Assembly (NCBI GenBank): GCA_029891345.1
Contig: CM056999.1
Coordinates: 25,765,418-25,829,417 of the forward strand
DNA from: Dryococelus australis
Taxonomy: Eukaryota; Arthropoda; Insecta; Phasmatodea; Phasmatidae
Reading direction: 5' to 3'
DNA length: 64,000 nucleotides
Shown: piece by piece, positions 11,504 to 23,063 of the stretch
Position numbering within the stretch: the first letter of the stretch is position 1
Layout of the letters: every line of letters begins with the position of its first letter
Made by a program: the position numbers and the translations under genes
The notes under the pieces: model-generated
What the model saw: only the letters and a program-made list of their open reading frames with translations
The model's database searches: none
Told to the model about the DNA's origin: nothing

Positions 11504-11960
11504 GTGTCACATTCTAAAAACCAACAAGCCCCAGTTACCACCAAGGATGAATATTGCATAACCTATATGCAAACATCAACACCGTGCGTCCTTGTCCAGA
11601 TTGCAGGCAGATCTTATAATGCATTACTTGACACTGGATGCTTGCATTCTTGTATTGCAACACCACTTGTACATAAACATAAGAGGCAACCAATTACAAA
11701 AAAGATCACACTAGTGGGAGCCACCACAGATATTGACTTACCCAAATACAAAATCAATTTAAATATTAATATAGAAGGGTAAAACTTTAACCAGGTCTGC
11801 CTTTTAATTGATAACTTGAAATTAGGCATGATATTTGGAGTTGACTTTATTAAAGGATATGACATAGTAACAGTATTAATGAAAGTTGTTATGTATGTAC
11901 ACTCTTGTCACAATAAAAATGTAATTGAAATACCAATAAATACTAAGTAACAGTATTGTG
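11504..11960 (+). pseudogene. Retroelement aspartic protease region
   Basis: The frame shows YNALLDTGCLHSCIA, the D-T-G active-site loop of a retropepsin, followed by an LKLGMIFGVDFI-like segment (about 11815-11850) that corresponds to the family's C-terminal GxDF block. Position between gag and reverse transcriptase is as in Gypsy elements. Fossil. Confidence 0.75.
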
Positions 11961-12179
11961 AAACAAATAACTGCATTGAATATTACATAAATAAAATTGA
12001 ATCGATGGATAACCCCAATGGTGACACCTCCCTAAGCAGCATAAATGAAAACCTACTCTTACATATGAAAACACAACTCAGAGAATTACTAGAAAAAAAA
12101 ACAAAGATTGGTTCGCTAGTAACATAATCAAATTACTGAAACAAAAAATTATGAAATCAAACTATAATTAACTAAAAAC

Positions 12180-13250
12180 AAACCCATTCATACTAGACCA
12201 TATAGTATAAATCCACATTTATGCGAACAAGTTCTGGAACAGATACAACACATGCTTGACACACAAATAATCGTGCCTTCTGAATCCCCTTACGCCATGG
12301 CAAGCTTAGTTATAAAAAACTGCCAAGCAGGCATAAGATTTCTCACTGGCTTTAGGCTCCTTAACCAACATTTTAAAAGAGTGCAATATCCCATCCCCAG
12401 AACTGAATATATAATTGACACACTTCAAAATTATATATACATTTCGTCAATTGATATGTTTAGCAGATTCTATGCCATCCCAGAAAGGGAAGAAGACAAA
12501 GAAAAGCTTGCTTTAGCATAGATGGCATAGGCATATACCAGTATGCTCGTATGTGTATGGAGTTGGCCACAAGCCCTAATTATTTTCAAAATTTCGTAGA
12601 CATTATGCTTGGGCCACTACGTTGGAACATGGCAGTAGCCTATATTGATGATATTTTCATTATAGGAGACACATTTCAAGAACATATGCAAACCATTATC
12701 AAACTTATGGATATATTACATAAATATAATGTAAAGATTAATTCAAAGAAATGTCACTTTGCGCAGCAGAATATCAATATCCTAGGGCACTACATCATGC
12801 TAGAAGGGATATGCATGGACCCTTATAAAATTGAAGCAATAAAACAAATGTCACCACCAAAGAACATTAAAAAGTCGTGGACATTTTTAGGCTTTACTAC
12901 ATACTTGAGACAATACATCCTTAACTACGGTAAACTCGCAGATCTGCTCATGGACCTTATTAAATAATCTACTCCATTCAGTCGAATACTCACAACAGGC
13001 AAAGCAAACATAGCAGAAATAACAGTAGAAAACCAACATTTTACTTTCAAATAAGAGTATACTAATCGCGCATAGTTTTACAAAACTCTCACGGAATTAT
13101 TACTACAAAACCCAGACAAAGGCGACAAAGTCAAACAAAGTATAGCCAAATACATGATCAATAACTGGCATGATATCAAAACATTAATCAAACTCGATAC
13201 AGGGATAAAACGAAAAAGTATGCATAGCTAAAATGATTACAAACAAGGAA
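12180..13250 (+). pseudogene. Gypsy-like reverse transcriptase and RNase H region
   Basis: Recognisable blocks are an N-terminal PYGI/PSESPYA-like segment (about 12265-12300), the SSIDMFSRFYAIP block (about 12445-12485), the palm AVAYIDDIFIIGD with the catalytic Y-I-D-D (about 12630-12675), CHFAQQNINILGHYI (about 12750-12795), and a connection region to about 12967. RNase H remnants follow to about 13250. It would copy the element RNA into DNA. Fossil with several breaks. Confidence 0.85.
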
Positions 13251-13492
13251 TATTTACCTCTACAAGCCATTGCCAAAATAACAACTGCAATATATCAAGT
13301 CAATATTGAAATTAATATGGAAGGACACATAAACAAAATAAAATCAACATGGTAAAATTATAAAATTATCATAATAATTAAAGACTCTACTCCACATTAT
13401 CACCCAATTTATATTAATGACCAAGAATATATCAAAACTGAAGATGACACACATTTATTCTTATCACTCTCTACACAATCATCTCCAATTTT

Positions 13493-14543
13493 TTGGCAGA
13501 GTATGTAAATGACCCACATACCACACAGCTCAAAACCACCCTCACTGACCCACAAAACGCCACACCAAAATACATTTGTCTAGCTAGAAGGTATGGCATC
13601 ACCAGCAACAGAGAAATATTCAATAAACTCCAACACCCCAATGGAGAAAAGTGCTTAATATTAGTGCCACAGTGCTATGTCCTGGAAATTATAACAATAT
13701 ACCACAACGCCCTATTAGGTGGAGGACATTTCGACCAATTTAAAATGTTACAGAAAATAAAAAATCAATACTATTGGGGCAGAATGGCCAAGGGCATTAA
13801 AGATTATGTCAAAAACTGCCCTACATGCCAGAAGGTAAAACATAGTACCCAAAAACCTGTAGGCCTTATGACCCCCATTGAAGTCCCTCTTATTCCATTC
13901 TTGGTGTATCGATGCCGAAGGTCCACTCCAAACAGTAGCATCAGGCAATAGATACATTCTCATGAAGACAGAGTTTTTTACGGATATGTGGTAGCGAAAC
14001 CTGTGAAAACGATAGATGCAAAAACTTGTGTCATATTTATCATAGATGCCATCCTTCAATACGGGTGCCCCAAGTCTATTTTAACTGATCGAGGAACATT
14101 TTTTAACAATGATCTGATCTCTGAGTTATTACAAAAGTTAGAGATAAAGAAAGTGCAAACAACAGCCTACAACCTAGCTTGTAACAGGCTGACCGAGCAT
14201 GTTAAATAAGGTCCGGTCATATCATGTCATAGCCCATACATTCTTGCAGTGTGCTGCTGACTGGTGCGAGAAACTGCAACAAGTAAACTTACTCGACTCG
14301 CAAAAACAACAAAAGGTATTTTTTGACAAAAAATTCCGCCCAAACAATCTCAAAATCTTGCAACAATTATGGGCCAAAACCCAAGCAAGACAAAAGGCCC
14401 TCAATTTTAAATATCATGGACCGTACAGAATCCACAATATTTTGGGACCATCCAAAATAGCGTTCGAAATAAATAAATTAGGGCGAATAAAGATTGACGC
14501 GGTCAATACTAGAAATATTAAACTCACCAATATACAGAATTAA
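13493..14543 (+). pseudogene. Gypsy-like integrase region
   Basis: An HHCC zinc-binding domain is seen at about 13700-13845 (H...HFDQF...NCPTCQKVK). Core segments of the DDE fold follow at about 13900-14200, including SILTDRGTFFNNDLI. A C-terminal segment YHGPYRIHNILGPSKIAFEI at about 14410-14470 is typical of Gypsy integrases. Fossil; upstream of env. Confidence 0.8.
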
Positions 14544-14632
14544 TGTAAGCATGTGTGTTACAAGTAACTCGCCAGTAATATGGGGATGAGGAGAGTCGGC
14601 ATCCACAGGAGCACACCTATACAAGATGCACA

Positions 14633-16212
14633 GTGGCATCTATTTCCAGGAACTTTCACCGGATATCCAATATGAAGAGACCATTCCCTAGCTTCACCCT
14701 ACCGCTGCACCAACCTGCCACTCCCAGCAACATTGATGTGTGGTACCACCAGGTCTGCACAACCAAGAACAGTACCAGCTGCAAAAATGCTGACCTACTG
14801 CGTAAATTATTTAACGAAACAATGGAAAATATTGTACAAGAGTTCATCTCTGAGATTTCCTTGTCAAATATACGGAAATGTAGTATTACATTCCTAGGAG
14901 ATGTCGCAATATGGTGTTGCGACATTCTCACAACCCGTCACCTAAAATCCCTCCTCAACAATGAAGAGATATTAGCATTGCAATTAAATGAGTTGGAAAA
15001 CAATGTCTTGACTTCTAACAACAATCTGAACATTTTGATACATAGTACATCACAAATAAATAATCAAGTCGAAAACAAAGTAAACGATCTCAGTAGAAGC
15101 ATAGCGACAATGTCATGTGAATTGAATAATCAGAATAGAGAAATAGAGTCCCCGCTCATCCAATCACAACTACTAACACGTATGGTGCTGGAACTTGTAA
15201 ATAATATTGTTCACGAACTTAGGATTAACATGTATATTCAGCAATGTAAACAGAAATTCTATCATTATAAGTGTTTCCAAGAGAAATACCAAAAGCAGGT
15301 TTTCTTAATTGACAGGAACAAATGAACACCATAGGATTAGAATTAAGTATTCGTAGAAAAGAAATGTTAAAGTACTACACTTCACCGCTAACTGAATACA
15401 TGCTATCGCCTATGCAAATTATGATAGAAGTACAAGTCCCCTTAAATGGCATTAAAAGTTCCTGGCGATTCTTTCGATATACAAATGTCCCTTACGAATA
15501 CAATAATGAAACATGCATTGTAGGAACCCCTTCATATATAATAGCTATTGATATTACAACCAAAGAAACACAGGAACTTTATGATACGCCCGAACAAACC
15601 AAAGGCATTTGTGTTCTCTCTAAGCAAATAGTAGACAACAGACAAACAAATTGTTTAAAGGCCGCAATTTACCTCAAGGACCTTAAAAATTTGTTCCAAA
15701 ATTGTAAATTTCAATGTGAGCCTGGAAAGTCACTATCTGTCCACGTCATCGAACCACACCATTACGAAATAACCAATGCACGGCGTAAATTGGTACTCAG
15801 ATGTAGCAACAAGACACTAAGTAAAGTAATTCACAACCCCAAGGTAGGGACTATAGAAATCCAAGTATTCTGTGACTGCGAAATAACTTTAGATAAGGCT
15901 ACTATTATGAAAGCCGCTCATGTTTGTAATGTTAAGAGTCCAAAATTAGCAATTTTCCATACTGTCTTACCAGTAAAATGTCTACATAATAATGAATTTG
16001 AAGCACCGCAGCTGAAAGCTACTGAAGGTATTTATTTCTATTCAGTTAACGATACTATTAACAACAAATGGAAAATTACACATGCAGAACTTCCCACTAT
16101 AATGTACTCAGAGACGAGGTCATCACTTCACCAATTACACATGTTCTCTGTATTAAATCAGGAACCCTATAAATATATTAGCTTTTCAACGATTTCATTT
16201 CTTTTTCGATAA
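14633..16212 (+). pseudogene. env: F-like env region of errantivirus-like element
   Basis: Two long open stretches overlap end to start (14633-15325 and 15322-16212). The first carries FLGDVAIW, a long heptad-like helical region rich in N, L and Q (about 14960-15160), as in the fusion subunit of errantivirus and baculovirus F proteins. The second is cysteine-rich (CKFQCEPG, CDCEITLD, CNVKSPK) and begins within the first. Less decayed than gag-pol but still a fossil. The call rests on position after integrase, the coiled-coil and the cysteine pattern. Confidence 0.6.
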
Positions 16213-16277
16213 TCACTGTAAGAGACGTAGGCTATGACTAGGCTCTGTGCCTCTCTATGTTACTCCATTGCTTATGG

Positions 16278-16679
16278 CTATGCCATCTGCAGCATGTGGT
16301 TAATTAATATTGTTATTTTAATCAGTTTGTAATGTATCCCTGCTAAGCCTATTGTGGTCAATTGTGTTTTGTGGGTTTTGCCATTAACAGCCCCAGACCC
16401 AGAGATCATTCTTTGACGCGATGGTCGCTGGTACAAAGGTTTATTAACATATCGAAACCTTGGTTTTGCAAGATGTTCAATCATACATTGTGGTGAAGGA
16501 GACTCTACATGAGTGATTTTGGTTGGTGTAGGTCTTACAGCTTTGCAGGTCTTCGTATGTCTCTGCAAGTTATCGTGCCGAGCAAGTGACAGTCCACAAT
16601 CCATGCACTTGTGTACCACTCGATATGAATTCATCGCACAGCCATACTTCTCGTGCTTTCGTGCATCGTGGTTGAACAC
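16278..16679 (-). pseudogene. C2H2 zinc-finger segment in right Polinton-like arm
   Basis: A 133-codon frame on the minus strand carries HKCMDCGLSLARHDNLQRHT, matching the left-arm finger at 1737-1925 over the finger and the flanking CKAV and SPSPQC segments. The inner half of the frame no longer follows the left arm. As a repeat at the element end it is a second copy of the same early coding segment. Fossil. Confidence 0.6.
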
Positions 16680-17397
16680 GAAAGTTTTATCTCAGAAGCG
16701 ACATGAGTGACAATGAAATGGTTCAGTAGATGGTACCGATGTAATTGAAGATGCCGACGCTGATACCATGAACGACATCAATGGCGATATATGCAGCTCA
16801 TCTGGGGCAGCTGTCGTACAGCCAAAGACGAAGTCGGGACATCGCTTGCAGGCACACCATTAAATGCACGCTTCATCTATATCTCTGCAGGAAAAAAAAA
16901 AAAAACCAGAATTAATACATCTGATAATTGAAAGGTATAAGAGATATGCATCATACAAAATGTATAATACATAGGTATATTTACGAGCATGAATGATAAT
17001 TCCCTACAGAATTTTATGGAAGAGCTCGTCATAAAAAATGCCTACTAGTCAGAATGCTAAGCAGTTCAGGAGAGAGAAGATGATCCGTCACCTATCGCAT
17101 CAGACAAATAGCTGAGACGATGTGCGTATGTGTCCGCCTTATATACCCCAAGAGCTTGAGATGTCAATGAGCAACAGCCAATCATGAACGAGTATTGTCA
17201 CGTGACCACCATGTTACACACTGAAAATGGTTTACAACAAACGAGCAATGACATGTGACAGCCATGTGACACACACTTAAAAATGTTATACACATACATA
17301 CTGTGACCAACGACAGCAAAAACCCGTTCATTCCTTGCGGTGTGTTGTGGTTGTAATTTAATTGTTTGTTTTCGGACACTCAGAAAAACGAAGAGAA
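16353..17397 (-). repeat. Right arm of Polinton-like inverted repeat
   Basis: Reverse complement of the left arm. Landmarks in order from outside in are GTTCTCTTCGTTTTTCTGAG, the CATTGCTCGTTTGTTG phrase, the TATATAAGGCGG box (antisense of 17134-17145), CATAAAATTCTGTAGGG, a T-rich stretch ending CAG, and the zinc-finger frame. Its inner edge carries a short piece of the start of polB (25 base identity with 2452-2476). Only one copy of the outer tip is present here, against two or more on the left. Confidence 0.75.
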
Positions 17398-17399
17398 CT

Positions 17400-19450
17400 A
17401 TGTGAAAGGAACCATGTGGTTTGGTTATTTTCTGCAGAACATTGAATTACAGTATATTTATATTCAACAGAACAGCACCATGTGAGTCGTTTCATTATTT
17501 TGTTGACACATAAATACTATTATACTTATATGTACTTAGGAAGGTACACTGTAATTAATACAGATTGTTTAGGCGGTTTATGACTGCTAAAAGTGATTTT
17601 AAGTGATTGCAGATCTAAATAATGGAAAATTTACACAAAGGCAGAAAAATTGTTCAGGTTTGTATATCGAAAAATGAAGAAAAGTTTTATGGTATACATC
17701 CTGATTCTGTACAAAAGTTATGTACTACACGACCAAGACGAGGACGCAAGAGAAAATATGAAATACTGAAAGAAGAAAACAAAGAAAAACGAACGAAACG
17801 AAGAATATTAGAATCACAAAGGTGTAAAAGTTGTGAAATCTTCCAAAGATTACCAATGCAATTGCTCACAAAAGTACTATGAGAGACTACACACAGAAAC
17901 CAGAAAAGAACACTATAAAAAATATTTGGAGCTTAGCTCATATGAGGCACAGACCACTTTGTCCCTCTGCACTACATACAGCAAGTTGTATTGTTTTAGT
18001 AGTTTTATGTGTAACTGCATAAAACATATTAAAACAGTTTCTTACTTTTGTGTAATAAATTTGTTTACTTATTGTATTATTTTATTGATTAGTACATTGA
18101 CAATGTAGCTTGGATCATATAATAGAATAAAACACATATGAATATTCCGTTCTGCAGAAAGGAACCAACTCACAATATATTATTAGTTATTATTATATAA
18201 TGAGAAATACTAAATATTGCTTCCTGAAAATTGGATATCATCATTTCGTGATCAAGTAAGAGTGGTGGTTGTGAATATTTGTAGGCAACTTCAACTAGTG
18301 AATTTATTATTGAAGTTTATCTTTAGCTCCAATTTTCTCAGTTTAATTGTATTGCCTGTTGGTTCTTTTCTGCAAAACGTTGTCCAAATGTAAAGTGTGT
18401 AACTACGTTTTCAAACTCATGTGGAGGGCAAAACAAAACCCTAGCAATATTACAGTTTTGTTGTTGGCTCTCTAAAGTGCTTAACATTGTAGTGCCCTAT
18501 ATTTTTCCAGTGAGGAGACATTCCTACTGTCAATGTGGCCGGAACTTTAGTTTGTATTATACTAAAGTGAATAAAATGGAAACAGTAAAAACTCCATCAG
18601 ATAACTTATCTCTCTTCAAAATTTATCCAACAAATCCTGAACCATTTCAAATTATTCATGCGACTAAAATATTAAAGAAATCGTCATTTATTACAAGTTT
18701 GATTGCTGAGAAGATCCCAATGAATAGAGACGAAAGATTCTCTATACAGAGATATGAACAGCTGAAATACTCGCATGGTATGCTTTCAGCATTCAAAACC
18801 TGTCTGCCTTTTTATCTCCCATTTAAAGTTTTCATGAATTAATGTGGTTCATAAATATAATTTCCCTTATGAAGACCAAAATGTTTTGAAACCTGCCGAA
18901 GTTCAAAAGGTGAGATCGTTAATGTGCTTTCTTTCTGAAGGCTCCCACAAGTGGTTCGAAGAAAATATTTTTTCATTGATCAGGTGGAACATTTATTTCA
19001 TTCACTGTGTTGATAGCACGAGTGTTTATATATTTTAGCTTATAACAATAAACATACTGACAATGTGTTTAGCAGATTTCATTGAACTTTATTTTATGTC
19101 CAAGAAAATAACTTTAGTAAAAGATGAAGCAGCTGGAAAATTTTCTTGTTCGGTGTAGAGTATGTACAATATGAACGGTTTCGGTTTTGCTTATAAGAGT
19201 AAACCAATTGACAATGTTATTGATATATTTGATATCTGAAAATAGCAATTATAAGAGACTAATCATATGTGGCATTTGTTCAGTGTGTTGACTACTTTAA
19301 CGTTTTTACTTTTGGTTACAACCATAAAGTTACAGTGACTTTGGCTGATTTAATTTTGAAACCACTTTGTTAATGTGGTGTGAACAAAACATTGGATATC
19401 AATAAACACCTTATTGCATATCACGTATGTGCTACCGTTTACCATTATTT
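17400..19450 (+). pseudogene. Remnant of an uncharacterised insect repeat-associated protein
   Basis: Two blocks, same strand. At 17622-18000 a basic segment RPRRGRKRK is followed, after a frame change near 17840, by CNCSQKYYERLHTETRKEHYKKY. At 18480-18840 comes RRHSYCQCGRNFSLYYTKV followed by a NPEPFQII segment. From memory these resemble the N-terminal cysteine block and the GHSYCQCDRNF block of a protein family found in many copies in insect genomes, probably transposon-derived. The superfamily is not known to me. Stops separate the blocks, and a frameshift near 18840 breaks the tail. A GTTCTGCAGAAAGGAACCAA-like word occurs near 17407, 18152 and 18357 and may mark element-specific repeats. 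Confidence 0.45.
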
Positions 19451-19459
19451 CTTTGCTTC

Positions 19460-20628
19460 ATTGTAAAATATTCTGTGCAATTTATTATTTGACTTTTTGT
19501 TCCAGACATTGAAATAAAAAAAACAAATTCCAATTGCTTTAATTTTTATAATTTGTTTTATACAAAAAGGGCTTTTATTTTTCGAATTTAAATAATTATT
19601 TTTAATATGAACTTATCAATTTTCATTATTTGAAATATAATGATCTTGAAAGTAAGGCGGGAAAGAAATAATAGTTGTTTGTATAAAAAGCACATTAAAA
19701 GCCATAGAGAAATTACATTAGTTGCAATTATTACAAGCTTATAAATTTTTAAGGTTTTTTTGCAAAAAGGGCCTTCTTGCATCTAGCTCCTCAACTTAAA
19801 TATATGTAAAATTATACATGTTTAGAAAATTCAAAAGTTTTTATGTTGCATATAACATTTTTATATAAGTTTATTTATTATTATATGATTACTAATAAAA
19901 TTTAGTTTAAATTACTACAATTATACTTAAAAATTTCAAATGTTACGATTATGTTACATAAAATGCTTTAAAGTAACATATTATTATTTTATTCGAGGTT
20001 TCTTTTATGTTATGTTATTTCCTGGTGCATGTAATTTATTTTTTATATTTTGCTTTAATATTTAAATAATTATAATACAAAATTTTGAAATTAAAATAAT
20101 AATACAATTATACAATTTTAAGTTTGAAAACTAAAATTTTTAGCTAAAATATTAATTTACTATTAAAATAATTTAATATTATCTAAGATTAATATCTATG
20201 TAATTTTATTCTGGTGTATAAATATAGTTTTTATTTTTCATATAAACTTATAACTAGATTTATATTAAGTTCAAATAGTTTGTTAATGATGGAATATAAG
20301 AAATTTAAATAAAAATTCTCGTGTAATTATTAAAATTTTTGAATTTCATAATTTTATTGCTAAATGTTTAGATATACTGGTAACTTCTATTGTTGAATTA
20401 GTAATGATAGTTTCATTGTTAAAACTGCAAACAATATTTTAGAAATCAAACATCGTTAATTTGCAACAGGAGAGTTTTTCTTTATATTATACATTAAATA
20501 TTTAATGTTAGCATGTATTTACAAGCAATACGAATTCACCCCGATTCGTCAACTAGTTCCACTCACGTGTTCCATGTCTGTTTCCTTACAAATCCGTGTA
20601 CTGTAGAATACACCTCAGAAGAAGAGCA
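19460..20628. other. AT-rich DNA, nothing recognised
   Basis: About 1.2 kb of very AT-rich sequence with long runs of A and T words and no frame worth calling on either strand. No repeat edges were seen before the MITE at 20631. Confidence 0.6.
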
Positions 20629-20630
20629 TA

Positions 20631-21007
20631 GACTAAAGATGAGGCAGACCGATCTTGCTGGCTGCGCGCAACCAATCTCCGTATCCCAACATTGAACTGC
20701 ACACCTGTCAATACGGCTAGCGAAAATGGCGTGGATTGGATTTGAGGTTAGAACACTGTTTACCGAACAAGTGCTTTGCAATGTTTGTATACTCCTTCTA
20801 ACCAGTTTGTACTGAAGTTTGATGAAAATCAAATTAGTGAAGGTATTTTTTAAAAATGTAAAATTGCTTGCATTTTGAAAATTGAGATGTAAACAAACAC
20901 GTTCATCACTGTTTACCATGCTACATTGACAGTTGTGTTCGTGTGGGGTAGATCAATGCTGGGTACGTGCGCAGAAGACTAATAAGCGGTCTACTTCATC
21001 TTTAGTC
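20631..21007 (+). mobile_element. MITE copy A (TA-target, Tc1/mariner-like)
   Basis: A 377 base non-coding element with terminal inverted repeats: left GACTAAAGATGAGGCAGACC, right the complement of GACTAAAGATGAAGTAGACC. TA precedes the left end; the right-side TA is mutated to CG. Two further copies lie at 22689-23061 and 30255-30569 in the same orientation, sharing internal words such as GGATTTGAGGTTAG, TCTAACC and CAATGYTGGGT. It is too short to code for transposase. Its right end lies 239 bases upstream of the host start codon at 21247. Confidence 0.85.
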
Positions 21008-21246
21008 CGTGAAGGAGACGGAGCGATGACCAACTTGGCTGGCCGCACGATGGAGCCACGGGCATACGGGAGCGTGTATCAAGCTGGTGAAATAGCTGTA
21101 AAAAGAAAGGCGGAAGAAATGTGCAGTAATATTTGTGAGATAGTGGGTGGAGACGGGTGAGTTGTGTGAGTGAAGCTCGGGGCGCCCTAATTACCAGAAG
21201 AGCGGAGGGGGGCCATCTGGCGCGTGGCTGGGCAGTCGTCCAGGCC
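21008..21246 (+). promoter_or_regulatory. Probable promoter and 5' leader of host gene
   Basis: GC content and CpG frequency jump in this 240 base stretch compared with the AT-rich surroundings, as expected for a promoter and 5' UTR. No TATA box is evident, and the start of transcription cannot be placed. A MITE forms its upstream border. The short frame 20933-21160 runs from the MITE into it and is probably not translated. Confidence 0.4.
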
Positions 21247-21357
21247 ATGTCTCGCCGGAGCGTCGCTGCACTGCTGCCTCTGCTACTAGCGCTGGTCGCC
21301 GCCTGCCGCAGCCTGTCGCGTCCTGCCGAGCACTCCCTCGACCAGGATGTGCCGCCG
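21247..21357 (+). CDS. First coding exon of a secreted or membrane host protein (partial)
   Basis: ATG at 21247 has G at -3 and opens 37 codons ending in a strong donor, CCG|GTAAGA, after a complete codon (phase 0). The peptide starts MSRRSVAALLPLLLALVAAC: a short basic n-region, a leucine/alanine core of about 13 residues and a small polar c-region, a textbook signal peptide with likely cleavage about residue 20 to 22. The rest (LSRPAEHSLDQDVPP) looks like the start of a mature secreted or propeptide chain. GC is far above the neighbourhood and no transposon motif is seen, so this is the best host-gene candidate. Later exons were not recognised downstream in this window, so the gene cannot be named. 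Frame 21157-21393 continues through the donor and is the same frame read into the intron. Confidence 0.65.
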
Positions 21358-22688
21358 GTAAGATACCTACTCTCTCCTCATGGCCACCATTAACTGCGTG
21401 CGTGCCTGCTTGCTACACTACACTGCACCACGCTCCACTTATTTAATTCACGTAGTAACGATACTAATTCCTGAATTTTTACGAATGGAGAAGCATTAGC
21501 CGTGGATTATTTATTAATCAAAAGATAAGCAGGTTTTTATGGATGTTAATGTATGGCATATATCATTTTCTACTGGAAATGAGTACGAAAGAGTAACATC
21601 AGTTATGTTAGAATTTTTTGTTACTTAATTAGTAAATATTTAAGGAACTTTACATCTCAACATTAATTAATTACGTCCTTCAGAAATATGAAATTGTTGC
21701 ATCAAAGTAGAATGTTTATCATTACGGTGGAAATTGTAATACTTCTTCATGAAAGATGATTTAATTTTCTCGAGTAGATCAATATTTACCAGAGCCTATT
21801 CGCGGTTCCTTCACACCTTTTGAATCAAATCTTTGAAAATTTATCGCATGTATAACATGTTTGGTTATTTTCTAACTACGCCACATATCAAAATCGTTTT
21901 ACACGTACACGTAACACAAATGTACCTTGTTTTTAGTTAAAATGAACTTTACATATAATCTATCAATAAATTACAATATTTAACTTATAACTAATTTAAA
22001 CAAATCAGTGAGAAAATAGGTGTGTTGTAACATCTTGTAAGAAATAGTTTTTTTTTTTTTGCAAAATAATATTGCATTGTGTTCGCACGATTTCGGTGCG
22101 TTGTATTTTGGCGTAGTTTTTTATACTTGGTTAAGTTTTGTTTGCATGAGGTAGAGGAATATTCTGGAAGAAGAATTTCATCAGGGCTTCAGGAAAGTAT
22201 CAAGTAACCTGGAACAGCCTTTACCTACAAATGATTTATTCACATAAAACATTATAGACATTTCCCAGGTATATTTCATTGTGGTTTTGAATTCTCCTAG
22301 TTGTTTTCCAAGCTTGTAGAAATTACGAACGCCATAACGCATCAACCTGTTTCTGCCAAATCAGAGTTGAAACAGAAATGCGCCTGTAAGTATAACAGAA
22401 TTTTTAGAGTTTTCAATCCGGAAAGGAACGACACATACTAGGCCATTTTATTCAGGAGACAAAGTTTACGTGCTTCAGTATAAAATACACCACCCAAAAA
22501 TACCAAAATTAACCTACATAGTGGTACATGGTGGTAAATACAGTGTGCCCCGATGGGATGTCCATACACTCTCCAGTGGGAGCTATCCGATCATACATGC
22601 AATCATGTACCCCGATGGAAGTTTGCTTGGTCGCATGTGTGTAATCTTCTATGGAAATTTGAACTGACTACTAGCCGTTTTATGTATA
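21358..22688 (+). other. Start of host intron, AT-rich
   Basis: Begins with GTAAGATACC and is AT-rich without recognised exons. At 22440-22667 a frame reading SGDKVYVLQYKI faintly resembles the C-terminal part of a Gypsy integrase (GDKVYVRNY type), but this is weak and it may be chance. No acceptor with a convincing coding continuation was found. Confidence 0.4.
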
Positions 22689-23061
22689 AACTAAAAATGA
22701 GCTAGACGGATATCGCTGGCTGCGCACAACCAATCTCCGTGCCCAAGCATTGAACTGTTTTCTGTCAACACGCCTAGCGAAAACTGCATTGCTTTGATTT
22801 GAGGTTAGGAAACTGATTTGTAAACAAATGCTTTGAGATGTATATATGCTTCCTCTAACACATTTGTAAAGCAGTTTGAAAAATTAAAATGGGCAAAAGT
22901 ACTTTATTCATAGAATAGAGCTTGTCATTTTTAAATTAAGATATGAAGAAACACTTTCATCACTGTTGACCATGTGACTTTGACAGATGTGTTCATTTGG
23001 GGTAGGTCAATGTTGGGTTTATCCGCAGAAGACGAATGAGCGGTCTAACTTATCTTTAGTC
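22689..23061 (+). mobile_element. MITE copy B
   Basis: A 373 base copy of the family at 20631. TA sits on both sides (22687-22688 and 23062-23063). Ends are AACTAAAAATGAGCTAGACG and the complement of GACTAAAGATAAGTTAGACC. It is about 80 percent alike to copy A by eye, non-coding, and lies inside the presumed host intron. Confidence 0.85.
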
Positions 23062-23063
23062 TA

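Larger units (their letters stand above)
9018..16212 (+). mobile_element. Gypsy/errantivirus-like element with env (fossil)
   Basis: Metaviridae-type order gag, protease, reverse transcriptase, RNase H, integrase, env on the plus strand, lying wholly between the two Polinton-like arms. Gag ends with a CCHC knuckle, the protease keeps LLDTG, the polymerase keeps YIDD, the integrase keeps its HHCC finger, and the env resembles the F-like fusion proteins of insect errantiviruses. LTRs were not found at either outer side: env stops about 140 bases before the right Polinton-like arm. The gag-pol part is broken at a dozen or more points; the env part is the best preserved. Probably an old insertion. 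Confidence 0.8.
1009..17397 (+). mobile_element. Polinton-like composite element (fossil)
   Basis: Two inverted arms of about 1 kb or more bracket 16 kb: left about 1009-2476, right about 16353-17397 in reverse complement. The left arm leads straight into a family B DNA polymerase of the protein-primed Polinton/bidnavirus type, reading rightward. The interior also holds an env-bearing Gypsy/errantivirus-like element. No capsid, ATPase or integrase gene of Polinton type was recognised here, so this is either an internally replaced Polinton or two facing end fragments brought together by rearrangement. The copy is old: polB is broken at roughly ten or more points, and the arms differ by about one base in seven to ten by eye. 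Exact termini and target duplications could not be fixed. Confidence 0.6.

Noticed and set aside
20933-21160. Upstream coding exon before the signal-peptide exon
   Set aside because: The frame begins inside a MITE and ends in the probable 5' leader; the better start is the ATG at 21247 with the signal peptide.
22470-22667. Second exon of the host gene
   Set aside because: No suitable acceptor in phase 0 was seen and the peptide faintly resembles a retroelement integrase tail instead.
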